The position numbers and the translations under genes are program-made. Shown in pieces: positions 45,105-56,241 of a DNA stretch of 64,000 nt. The notes beneath the pieces were generated by a model, which worked only from the letters and a program-made list of their open reading frames with translations, was not told where the DNA came from and ran no database searches. Location: contig OY282559.1 in the NCBI GenBank assembly GCA_958295665.1, positions 256,810,245 to 256,874,244 on the forward strand, written 5' to 3'. The stretch comes from Tipula vernalis. Taxonomy: Eukaryota > Arthropoda > Insecta > Diptera > Tipulidae. Position 1 is the first letter of the stretch. Each line of letters begins with the position of its first letter.

Positions 45105-47004
45105 TCACACCAGCTCAAAAGGTTTGGTTCTTTTAAGTCTGCGAACTAAATTCGTGATGCTTAGGAGCTGAGTTGCCTCAATCTTCACATGTTGGCGGAG
45201 CCTTTCTTCGTGTCTCCGTGCTTTTTCCTGGATTTCGTTTAAGATGGGGTTCATTAAGGGTCCCTGTGAAGGCCATTGTTCCTGACACACCAAGGTGCAT
45301 CAACGATGTTCCTTAATACCATATTCTGAAATCTTTGGATGATATTTACGTTGCTCTGTTTGGTACAACCCCAAAGCTGAATACCATAAGTCCAAATCGG
45401 TTTCATTATTTGCTTATAAAGTAGAAGCTTGTTGTAAGTTGACAAAGAAGAGTTCCCTCCCATCAGCCAATACATTTTTCTGTATTTAAGTCTTAATTCT
45501 TCATTTTTCTTCTTGACGTGTGCTTTCCATCGTAGTTTACCATCCAGGGTCATGCCGAGATACTTAGCTATGTTCGCATGCGGTAATATTTCCCGATTTA
45601 TGGTAATCGGAATATGTTCGAATCGTCTGTTTTATAAGTTGATGTGAACTGATTTAGCTTCAATTAGTTTTATTCTATAGCTGATTGTAACTTCTGTGAT
45701 GATTCTTCGTTGCTTTTTCCCACAGCTAAGATCGCCGTATCATCTGCAAAAATTGGCACAGTGTTGATTTCTAATGTAGAAAGATCATAAGTGTATAGTA
45801 GGTATAAAACCGGCCCTAATACACTGCCCTGTGGAACTCCTGCATTGATTTCTTTCAATTCAGAAAATGTATCATCTAACTTAATCCTGAAGAACCTATC
45901 TTTCAAGTAAGATTCCAGTATCTTAGAAAATTGCATTGGTAGAAGATTTCTTAACTTGTGGTTAAGTCCTTCATGCCACCCTCTATCAAACGCTTGTGCA
46001 ACGTCTAGAAATACTGTTGAACAGACTTATTTCTCCTCTAATGCTTTCTCAAATATACTGGTTATTCTGTGTACTTGACCAATTGTTGAGTGTTGCTAGC
46101 GAAAACCGAACTGATGATCAAGTTTTAACTCTCGATTATCGGATTTAATCTTTTACCAGAAGCTTCTCAAAGAGTTTGGACATGACTGGCTACAGCGAAA
46201 TTGGCCTATAAGACGATGTTATGTGTGGTGGTTTCCCAGATTTTGGGATTATAATTACTTCTGCAATTTTCCATAAGCATGTCTAATTAGTGTGATTATT
46301 TACTAGGAATCGGTTTCTTTCGTTCTGAATGATTTTTTCACTTGACGTTAGAAGGATTGGTGAATGTTCAGAGTTTGAGTCATGGCTTTCATCTACTTGT
46401 ACAAAATTTACAGATATGTTCTTTATTATGAAGAAATCAATCAGTTCTGGTACTTTGTTTGGATCAGTTGGCCAGAAGGTTGGTTTTCCAGTTGAGAGGG
46501 CTTTACAACTTCATTTTCTGATAGCTTTTAGGAGTTCTTTACCCTTAATCGTTGTTAATCTGGATCTCCAGTGGACGTTATTTGCATTAAAGTCTCCTTC
46601 AAGTACAAATCGTTTTCCTAATTTACTGAGGAACTCGAGATAATCTTTTTCTTTTATTGAGCTCCCTTTGGTGGGCAGTTAATACTAGCAATACAAATAG
46701 AACTACTTTTGGATTTGACAATAACAGCAGTTGCTTGTATTTCTTCCGTTTCATATTTTAACTCCTCATAGTGATGAATACTATTTCTAATTATAACAGC
46801 ACTACCTCCTTTAGCAGTGTTTCCAGGGTGAATAGTGTGATATATTTGATACATTTTAAATTTAATGATTGATTGTCTAGTGAAGTGTGTTTCCGTGATG
46901 AGACATACATCGATTTTTTCTGTGTCTAGGACCACTTGCAGTTCTTGTTGATGTTGCATTAGTCCATTGGCATTCCAACATAAGATTCTAAGATCATTGG
47001 CCAT
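45105..47004 (-). pseudogene. Second LINE ORF2, broken and deleted
   Basis: The endonuclease start at 46654-47004 is well kept (ILCWNANGLMQHQQELQVVL, LITETHF, GGSAVIIRNSIHHYEEL). After breaks, DFNANNVHW-like residues appear near 46590. The C-terminal endonuclease and RT N-terminus are deleted near 46280. RT pieces follow: GVPQGSVLGPVLYLLYTYDL and FADDTAILAVGKS (45670-45936, active-site ADD present), then the C-terminal part at 45254-45553 and 45105-45293 ending in KRTKPFELV. Confidence 0.85.
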
Positions 47005-47039
47005 TTTTCTGTTTAGGGATGGCTCCCTTAGTGCTGTAC

Positions 47040-48523
47040 TCTAGTTTCTGTAATCGCTCATAAAATGTATTTAGTCTGCTTAAAATTAATTTAAGTGTTT
47101 CACTTATATCGTCATTCTAGCAGTTTTTCCTGGATTTCCGTTACTCATCATTACTTGAGCATAAGTCATTTTACCAAATTGTCCTTGAGTAGTTCCCGAC
47201 ACTCTACGATTTACTTCAAGTCGGTTCATCTTAACCGCTTGCTTCCTGAATAAACTTGGATTTTTAGCAATCACGTTCTTATTTTTGATGTTTTGCAGTT
47301 CAATAGCAACGCTGCATCCTCTGTAGTAAGACGGATGGTTTTCTCCACAGTGAACGCATTTAGGTTGAACATTTTGGGCTTTACACAATCTTTGGTATTA
47401 TGTTTACCTAAACATTTGACATACCTGGGTTCCCTGTTGCAATATTTTTGTGTAAATAGGCTTGCCATTGTGTCCATTCTGGTATAAGTTTAGAACTTCT
47501 TAGAGAGGCTGAATAACCACTTTGCACACCAAGATGTACTTAATTTGATACATTTTTTTCGATATCTTCATCAGTATCGAAGGTCAACTTAAACATATTG
47601 AGAAGTATTTTGCCTCTCCGGTTTAGCTTAATCGATGCTTCAGTTGCCTTAAATCCTTTTGCTTTCAGGTCATCAATTTTTTTTCAGGTTTACACGTAGA
47701 GTGTAAGTTTTTAGCCTTGACCCTAATTGGTCTGGTTTCTTTGTCTTCAAATGTGTGCCAAGCACGTTTTTCTTCACTTAAAATTTTTGTCATTTTTCTG
47801 TATGTTTCAGCATCTTCCAAATTTATTTTGATGGTGTTTCCATTCATCACATTTGCTTTAAACTTATCAGTAGTAGTTATTGTTTTTATTTTCTCGTGGA
47901 GTAAATCGTAGTCTTTGACTTCATCTATTAATATTGGATAATATTTGAAACATCATCCTTTAATTGAGGTGGGGAGAGCATTATTCCGTTTCCTTTTTTT
48001 TCTCCCACCTTTAACTCTTATCGACTCAGTTTTTCGAACTGGTTCTTCTTCAGCCGTATGATACTCTTGTGGAGCTGTATTCAGGTTAGGAGTAGAACCC
48101 ATGTCTTCCTTTGGCTTAAGAGCTTTAACTTCGTTTTCCAGCGTCTTCATACGCTCCTGCAACCATGCAATTGTAAAATTCAGTTGTTTGTTTAAATTGT
48201 TGGCTTCAACTAATGTATTATTAGCTTTACATAATTCATTGTGAAGCGATTCTTTGTTTGTAGAACGTGTGTGGTGGCTGCTGGCCCCAATGGAGGGATT
48301 ACCGCCTCTTATCGGGGAATACGATAATTTCTTACTCCTCTGGAAGGGATGTGAATTATCCTTTTCTGTTTCACTCAATTGAGCTTATTTATTTACCAAC
48401 ATGTCTTGGAATTGGTTAAAATAATTTTATTGGCTGGTCTCTCCCAGAATCCATGAGACCGACCTCCGAAGAGGGTGGATTTACCTGAGCAACAGGTGTA
48501 CCACCTGGGGTATTAGTTTCCAT
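47040..48523 (-). pseudogene. Second LINE ORF1, broken
   Basis: The start is the ATG at 48521-48523. An N-terminal block at 47953-48378 has coiled-coil-like leucines (LQERMKTLENEVKALKPKED), and a basic KGGRKKRKRNNAL follows. A central block at 47665-47850 (NTIKINLEDAETYRKMTKIL, then RPIRVKAKNLHSTC) corresponds to the RNA-binding part of the first copy. Zinc knuckles lie at about 47310-47430 (CLGKHNTKDCVKPK in one frame, CVHCGENHPSYYRGC in another). At least four frame breaks are present. Confidence 0.8.
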
Positions 48524-48898
48524 ATTTGCTCCGCTTATTGCTCATTTATAGTGTACTGCACTCGCCTCTTGCATTTCGCCGATGCTTCATATCGTTGCCC
48601 GGGTGTTACCACGTGGAGGTATACTAGACACATTTGGTGGTTTCTACGTAGTTGCAGCGTTGGAATGTAGACCACGAGATACATGGCTATAGACGGTCAA
48701 CCGCTACCCTATTTAGACGCAACCAACACCTGGTCGGTTCTTGAACAACACCAAAAAAAATGATTTGTGACGTTCAACCGGCCACATAATTGTTTTAGCT
48801 GGATTTTTGTTCTTGTACAGTTTTATATAGCAAACTTATTTTGTTTATTATTGTTTTGGAAGAGATCCATTTGTGTGTGCACTTTTATCACTTATTAT

Positions 48899-49213
48899 TA
48901 ATAAAAATTTTATAAAAATAAAATGAAATAAAACAATGAATATGTTTTCTTCTTAAAGTGATAATTTAAAATTTTATATATTTTTACATATACACGGACT
49001 AGTTTCGAGCAACCAAGCTCATTGTCAACAGTCTTAAATATTCTTAATATTATTTAATATATAATATTGAATATTTAAGACTGTTGACAATGAGCTTGGT
49101 TGCTCGAAACTAGTCCGTGTATATGTAAAAATATATAAAAGTTTAAATTATCACTTTAAGAAGAAAAAATATTCATTGTTTTATTTCATTTTATTTTTAT
49201 AAAATTTTTATTA
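48899..49213. repeat. 315-bp palindromic element with 145-bp arms
   Basis: The left arm 48899-49043 and right arm 49069-49213 are reverse complements over 145 bases with only two mismatches (at positions near 48946 and 48974 of the left arm). They are separated by a 25-base AT-only loop. The outer ends read TAATAAAAATTTTATAAAAA. It could be a hairpin MITE or a locus whose transcript folds into long dsRNA. No coding capacity. Confidence 0.92.
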
Positions 49214-51639
49214 TTTTGTTTGTTTTAAATTTACTTACAATTTTGTGCGAGTTGGACTAACGTTATCATGAAAATATTGACAGGAATGGCAAATATTTTA
49301 TTTTGAGAAACGTTCGAAAAGTAACCTTATACATGCGTTAATAATGAATGACAAAAACATCAAAGGATGTGTGAGCGAGATTATTAGCTGAAGTGTGCAA
49401 TGGAAGGAGCTAGTCGAGCTAAACTAAACTATGGTAAACTATTTTTCTCAGTTAGCTTAGATGAAATGTGCAGCGGTCCTAACGGTTACTCTCTTTGCCT
49501 TAATAACTTTAAAGTTGTACGTTGATATTTTTCTATAAATAGGAATGATAAGGTTAATGACGCGGTTTAAAGCAAAAGTTTAGTATCTTCATTATTTTAG
49601 AGAAAGTAGGAATGATGTTGATTTCCTCATCCATCTAGTAGGGAACGAAAAAAGAATGTAGTATTTCAGATATTTCTATTTATAGATATACCTATACCCA
49701 TGTCTAGAGAACAATGGCTGTGAAAAATATTAAATTAATTAGGCCGAGCATATTACTGTCACCAAACCAAAATATTACATCATTAATTAACATAACTGTA
49801 TACCATTGTTACGTATACCATTAATCAAACTGAAAATATTTTGTAGATTTTTCCATTCTGATTGTCAAATGTAAACTTCCTACCTTCACCAATCTGCAAA
49901 TAAAACTTAATTTGTTTAATAGAATTTATCCGCAAATCAAATAAATAAAATTTAAAAAAATTCTAATAGCGTTTTAAATCATTTTAATTTTTTAAATCAC
50001 AAACCAAAACAAACAAAAAACTAATTGACAACAAAGTACGTTTTTAGTGTTTTTATTAAAATTTTCTATATTCTACAATGCAGGTATTTTGCCGCAATGT
50101 AAACAAAACCTAAACAAAATTAAAAGATTTATCTAATTTCTTGTCCACAACTTTTGTTTTGTTTTGTGGCCAGTATCCACCTCCCCTCATCATTAATTAC
50201 ATTTAGAATAATATGCAGAAAAAAAAAACACCAAATTAAGAAGAGAAAATACTTAAAGCAAATTACCATCTTAAAAAGTAAAAACAGTAAAGAACAGTAA
50301 AATGTAAATAGCGGCGACAGAAAATCGCTTTAACTGTAAAATGATATAATTAAATTGTTGACATTATTTTGATATGTAAGCATTTTCTTTATATCGTATT
50401 TTATTATTTGTTTTTAGTGTTCTTGTCTGATATAATATTCGATATTCTGTTATCAAATGTATTACGTATACATATAAAATACTATGATTTAATTTGGACT
50501 TCTTGTTTGTTTATTGGCCCACACTAAAAATCTTGGATTCCATTTTACCCGAATTGTAGTATGAACTTCCTATCCACAATGGAACATAAACACACACACG
50601 ATATTTTTTATTTTATTTTTGTTATAAAAATTAAACTTTTATATCCATGGTAATTATTCGAGTCAACCTCCTTGTTTAGATATAACACCCCAATTGCATT
50701 TATATCTTTATTACTACGTTTATATAGTAAAATATGTTGTAAAATGTGAGTTTTTGAAAGGGTGCCTGTCTGTCTGCCTGGCGGTCATTCTGTTTGTGTG
50801 CAAGTGGTTCGTTTGTCGTATAAGTTTACCATTCTATTACTTTCTTTCTTATCAAGTCATTGTGTTTAGTTATAATTTATGATTTTCTTTCTTGTGAATT
50901 CACGTATTTGAAACTATTCGTACCTGAATAAATAGGAGAAATGCAGTAACAAAGTAGCCTAACATCTAATTTGTTGTAGCGAATTTAACTTTTTTAGAAT
51001 ATAGGAGCCGGAGGATTAATAAAACTATTTACAAAATTTATATTTTTAATAGAAAAATTACAATTTTATGGAAATGCTTCGAATGAAATTTTATCCGTCG
51101 TGCCGAAACACAACGGCAAAAATAAAATCGTCGTTCATCGCTAGTTTATATTTTTGAACAAACTATGATTTCCTATCACTACATAAGCAAAAAACGAGTC
51201 TCTAACTCTACCGGGTTAAGCAGCCAAATTTATATGTCATATTCCTGTAATGGAAAATAATTATGCCAAAGCATGGGACAACATTTGTAACCGGTATAAT
51301 AAAATGACTCCCATTGTGACTAGACGGTTTTCGGTTTTCCAAAATTTTAAAACCGGTTTAACCGGTTTTAAAAACAAATTATTTTCCGCATAAAATAAAA
51401 CTTTTAAACGTTATTTATTTCATAAGAAATGATATTTTATTAGAAAATATAAGTATATGTGCTTAATTCGTTATAATAAAAATATTGATATCTAAGGTTA
51501 ATAACAATTCATATTCTGTTTTTGCGTCATTATATTAATTAAATATAATATATTATATGTAATTCATGTAATTATGTAACATGTAATTCATTATAACATA
51601 TATAACACATCTATGTAACATATGTAATTCATTAAAAAA
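49214..51639. other. AT-rich non-coding DNA
   Basis: No gene is recognised. Near 51290-51370 there are repeated AACCGGTTT palindromes (AAAACCGGTTTAACCGGTTT), a pattern seen in subterminal regions of some hAT elements. They lie at the expected 3' side of the hAT C-terminus at 51640-52081 and may be that element's end. Confidence 0.4.
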
Positions 51640-52081
51640 AATACAATTAAAAATAAATTATGTCTTATTATTATAAAATGCTCGGATTAAGCATAAATGG
51701 TTTATCGATTGATCAGATAAAGATGATTGTACTTTTGTTACTAAATGTGAGGCTGAAGAAAATGATCTTTCCGACTCAACACTTGTTGGTCGAATGGTTT
51801 TTAAGTAACCATAAGCTATATTTAATTATTTCCCTTTCATTTTATTTCCGCTCGTACAATCGAAAGTAAGTCTTTTTTAGATTTTTTTGCCAGATTTTGT
51901 AATTTATAATTCTGATTAGTTTTTTTTTTAACATTTGTCTATCTAATTTTTCTTTAAAAGTTAATAATATATCTCCAGATTCGTTTTCATTCTCATCTGA
52001 ATCTATAGATAAATTTTCATTTTCTGGCTCTTCAATTATATTTCCTTCATTTATGTTGAACCTCTGAAGAAGTGCATACAT
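51640..52081 (-). pseudogene. hAT transposase C-terminus, broken
   Basis: The minus-strand frame from 52081 reads LYALLQRF-like sequence (ALLQRFNINEGNIIEEPENE, then SGDILLTFKEKLDRQ). After a frameshift near 51815 it reads IRPTSVESERSFSSASHLVT with a following LSDQSINHLCLIRAFY, which is the conserved hAT dimerisation domain ('PTSveSERxFS.a....... R..L....ld.L.fLr'). It ends in a stop near 51655. The catalytic part upstream is missing. Confidence 0.72.
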
Positions 52082-52742
52082 TTGTAATGATAAATTATTA
52101 TGTGGCGGTTTAATGAATACATTATAATTGTTTGTATTTATCTCTGCTGTAGGGGCAGTAAGATAGCTAAAAAGATTGTAGCGGGTTGAAAAGGACCAGT
52201 TTCATTCTCTTAAGCAAATAACTTGTTTAGCTTTGGGTTTCAAAGCACTGATTTGAAATATGTACTTATCGGGTAATACGTGAATTTTTTTATTGAGTAA
52301 TTGCATACGATTGCAATTGTTATTATTTTGTTTATGCTCAACTGCAGAAATGAAAATTTTTATCGTTTCCCTATTTCCATTATATACCTCTCACGAACCC
52401 AAATTATCTATTTGTATTGCGAACGAGAAAAAAGAAGAATGTTTAAATCGTATTGGAGGAGCAACACGAATCATGAAGAGAAAGAAGATGAAAATTGGTT
52501 AATTAAAATTTTTTTGGATGGATTATTTGGTCTCTTGGATTTGGAGTTTTGAACGACACACATCTCGAGTTTTAGACCAGCACTATTTGGATGAATAAAC
52601 AGATATTGATATTTGGATTAGCGTTTACATTTGGTTGCTGTGTTGGACCACATTTTGAGTTTTTTTTTTGGACCAACGTGATTTTGATCGATACGTACAC
52701 CGGACAAGTCAACTGAGTGGTTTTATTTAAAGCAACAAAGCC
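52082..52742. other. Non-coding between hAT fragment and second foldback
   Basis: No motif is recognised in the short frames (for example 52293-52552). Sequence near 52700 (GTACACCGGAC...) has faint complementarity to 57995-58010, so the outer limit of the foldback element is uncertain. Confidence 0.3.
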
Positions 52743-53044
52743 ATTATTAAAGCATGTGAAGTTATCCCAGTTTTTCATCCCAGAAAAAATAAAAATGTTC
52801 ATCAGGTTAACACTATCTCATACCATCCCAGTTTTTTTCTATACATATTAAAAATGTAAATAAAAAATAAAATGATGATTACATTTTTTCATCCCATCCC
52901 AGCTTTTTCTATATAGTGTATTTCAAATACAAAATATTCAATATGAACTGATCATAATTTTAAATTCTTTATTACCGAACTCATAAGAACTTAGTAGGCC
53001 GGAAATGATTCTTTATATTTTGAGTTGGTAATGGTATAGACTAA

Positions 53045-53700
53045 AGGCCCAGTTACAATGCATCCGTTCCATCCCGTTCCGCTTTGCCAAAATTGTTTCC
53101 GATCCGTCTTTTCCGTTCGCTAGTTACAATGTATCCGTTCCGTTTATCTTAAATTATTTTTAGCTGTCAAAAATATTAAAAATGGATGACTACGAGGATT
53201 TAGAATTGTTGTTTGATTTATATATTTTATATAAAAAATATTCTGAATTATTTAAAAAAAAGAGGAGATGGTGGGTATGTCCATTAAATTTAAACCCAAA
53301 TAAATTAAGACCCACTTAATTTTAGTCCATTAAATTTAGGGAATTTCTTTATTTCTTCAATAAATGATTCGATATACATTATTTTGAATATTTATTATTT
53401 GTATTTTTGTGTATTTATTATTTTAAAAAATTAAATCATATACATACTAATGATGCGAGAGTGATGTTAGATTGGTATTATAAGTACTGTCAAAGTATCA
53501 AGAATTAAAATTGAGGATATACTTTCCGCCTTTCCGTAAAATTTAAAATTTTTAAAAAAATATGTCCGTCTTCGTCCGTCGGATTCCGCTCATTGTAACA
53601 AACCTTTCCGTTTATTCATATAAATTATTTAGAAAATGTCAAATTTTAATTTTGGCGGAAAAGCGGAACGAGACGGAACGGATGCATTGTAACTGGGCCT
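53045..53700 (+). mobile_element. PIF-Harbinger deletion derivative, 656 bp
   Basis: Terminal inverted repeats start AGGCCCAGTTACAATGCATC. The TSD is TAA (53042-53044 and 53701-53703), the trinucleotide typical of PIF-Harbinger. The empty site can be read from the other foldback arm (GACTAACTTTGG), confirming the TAA duplication. A second, internal TAGTTACAATGTATCCGTTC copy of the repeat lies at 53122-53141. It holds the start of a transposase frame at 53182-53319. Confidence 0.9.
53182..53319 (+). pseudogene. PIF-Harbinger transposase N-terminal remnant
   Basis: A 45-codon frame from an ATG: MDDYEDLELLFDLYILYKKY, then KKKRRWWVCPLNLN. The basic stretch followed by WWV.P.N is typical of the N-terminus of Harbinger-type transposases. 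The frame then stops, and the DDE core is deleted. Confidence 0.7.
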
Positions 53701-53730
53701 TAACTTTGGTGAAAATCATCATCAGAATCA

Positions 53731-56200
53731 TTTCCGGCCTACTAAGTTCTTATGAGATCGGTAATAAAGAATTTAAAATTTTGATTATTTTATATGAACC
53801 CATTTGGAAGTTGGCCGATTGTGGAAATCGCACCCATACGGCTGATCTTAGATTTTCACCAAAGTTAGTCTATACCATTACTAACTTAAAATATAAAAAA
53901 TCATTTCCGGCCCACTAAGTTCTTATGAGATCGGTAATAAAGAATTTACAATTTTGATTATTTTATATGAAGCCATTTGGAAGTTGGCCGATTGTGAAAA
54001 TTGCACCCATAGGCTCGTCTTAGATTTTTACCAAAGTTAGTCTATATTATTACCAACTCAAAATATAAAGAATCATTTCCGGCCTACTAAGTTCTTATGA
54101 GATCGGTAATAAAGAATTTAAAATTTTGATTATTTTATATGAACGCATTTGGAAGTTGGCCGATTGTGGAAATTGCACCCATACGGCTGATCTTAGATTT
54201 GCACCAAAGTTAGTCTATACCATTACCAACTCAAAATATAAATAATCATTTCCGGCCTACTAAGTTCTTATGAGATCGGTAATAAAGAATTTAAAATTTT
54301 GATTATTTTATATGAACGCATTTGGAAGTTGGCCGATTGTGGAAATTGCACCCATACGGCTGATCTTAGATTTTCACCAAAGTTAGTCTATACCATTACC
54401 AACTCAAAATATAAAGAGTCGTTTCCGGCCTACTAAGTTCTTATGAGATCGGTAATAAAGAATTTAAAATTTTGATTATTTTATATGAAGCCATTTGGAA
54501 GTTGGCCGATTGTGGAAATTGCACCCATACGGCAGATCTTAGATTTTCATCAAAGTTAGTCTATACCATTACCAACTCAAAATATAAATAATCATTTCCG
54601 GCCTACTAAGTTCTTATGAGATCGGTAATAAAGAATTTAAAATTTTGATTATTTTATATGAACGCATTTGGAAGTTGGCCGATTGTGGAAATTGCACCCA
54701 TACGGCTGATCTTAGATTTGCACCAAAGTTAGTCTATACCATTACCAACTCAAAATATAAATAATCATTTCCGGCCTACTAAGTTCTTATGAGATCGGTA
54801 ATAAAGAATTTAAAATTTTGATTATTTTATATGAACGCATTTGGAAGTTGGCCGATTGTGGAAATTGCACCCATACGGCTGATCTTAGATTTTCACCAAT
54901 GGTCTATACCATTACCAACTCAAAATATAAAGAATCGTTTCCGGCCTACTAAGTTCTTATGAGATCGGTAATAAAGAATTTAAAATTTTGATTATTTTAT
55001 ATGAACACATTTGGAAGTTGGCCGATTGTGGAAATCGCACCCATACGGCTCATCTTAGAATTTCATTAAAGTTAGTCTATACCATTACCAACTCAAAATA
55101 TAAAGAATCATTTCCGGCCCACTAAGTTCTTATGAGATCGGTAATAAAGAATTTAAAAGTTTGATTATTTTATATGAAGCCATTTGGAAGTTGGCCGATT
55201 GTGGAAATTGCACCCATACGGCTTGCCTTAGATTTTCACCAAAGTTAGTCTATACCATTACCAACTCAAAATATAAAGAATCGTTTCCGGCCTACTAAGT
55301 TCTTATGAGATCGGTAATAAAGAATTTAAAATTTTGATTATTTTATATGAAGCCATTTGGAAGTTGGCCGATTGTGGAAATTGCACCCATACGGCAGATC
55401 TTAGATTTTCATCAAAGTTAGTCTATACCATTACTAACTCAAAATATAAAGAATCGTTTCCGGCCTACTAAGTTCTTATGAGATCGGTAATAAAGAATTT
55501 AAAATTTTGATTATTTTATATGAACGCATTTGGAAGTTGGCCGATTGTGGAAATTGCACCCATACGGCTCGTCTTAGAATTTCATTAAAGTTAGTCTATA
55601 TTATTACCAACTCAAAATATAAAGAATCATTTCCGGCCTACTAAGTTCTTATGAGATCGGTAATAAACAATTTAAAATTTTGATTATTTTATGTGAAGCC
55701 ATTTGGAAGTTGGCCGATTGTGGAAATTGCACCCATACGGCTGATCTTAGATTTTCATCAAAGTTAGTCTATACCATTACCAACTCAAAATATAAAGAAT
55801 CATTTCCGGCCCACTAAGTTCTTATGAGATCGGTAATAAAGAATTTAAAAGTTTGATTATTTTATATGAACCCATTTGGAAGTTGGCCGATTGTGGAAAT
55901 TGCACCCATACGGCTCGTCTTAGAATTTCACCAAAGTTAATTTATACCATTACCAACTCAAAATATAAATAATCATTTCCGGCCTACTAAGTTCTTGTGA
56001 GATCGGTAATAAACAATTTAAAATTTTGATTATTTTATGTGAAGCCATTTGGAAGTTGGCCGATTGTGGAAATTGCACCAATACGGCTGATCTTAGATTT
56101 TCATCAAAGTTAGTCTATACCATTACCAACTCAAAATATAAAGAATCATTTCCGGCCCACTAGGTCTTATGAGATCGGAAATAAAAAATTTAAAATTATG
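53731..56200 (+). repeat. Tandem array of about 14 units of 173 bp
   Basis: TTTCCGGCC recurs at 53731, 53905, 54076, 54249, 54422, 54595, 54768, 54938, 55111, 55284, 55457, 55630, 55803, 55976 and 56149: mostly 173-bp spacing, with 170, 171 and 174 as small indels. Units are roughly 93-98% alike by eye and share variants in non-adjacent copies. The left arm holds only one inverted unit (52960-53044 plus 53701-53717). Confidence 0.95.
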
Positions 56201-56241
56201 ATCAGTTTATATTGATTATTTTGTATTAGAAATACAATATA

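Larger units (their letters stand above)
45080..48760 (-). mobile_element. Second Jockey-clade LINE, internally deleted
   Basis: A relative of the LINE at 7221-11760 in the same orientation, about 3.7 kb. It shares the ORF1 start block (ATG at 48521-48523, NTPGGTPVAQVNPPSSEVGL) and the ORF2 C-terminal YGIQLWGCTK block. A deletion of roughly 0.7-0.8 kb around 46280 removes the end of the endonuclease and the start of RT. No long flanking duplication like that of the first copy is apparent. Confidence 0.85.

Noticed and set aside
51660..51869. 69-codon plus-strand frame
   Set aside because: It is antisense to the recognisable hAT dimerisation domain on the minus strand.
53562..53918. 118-codon plus-strand frame across the Harbinger right end and the first array unit
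   Set aside because: It crosses an element boundary and a fold centre and has no domain. It is a chance frame.
53731..56200. Regularly spaced repeats that could suggest a CRISPR array
   Set aside because: The entire 173-bp unit is repeated, with no unique spacers, in a eukaryotic TE context. It is a tandem satellite-type array. The same holds for the 180-bp arrays at 32434-32965 and 34919-35889.
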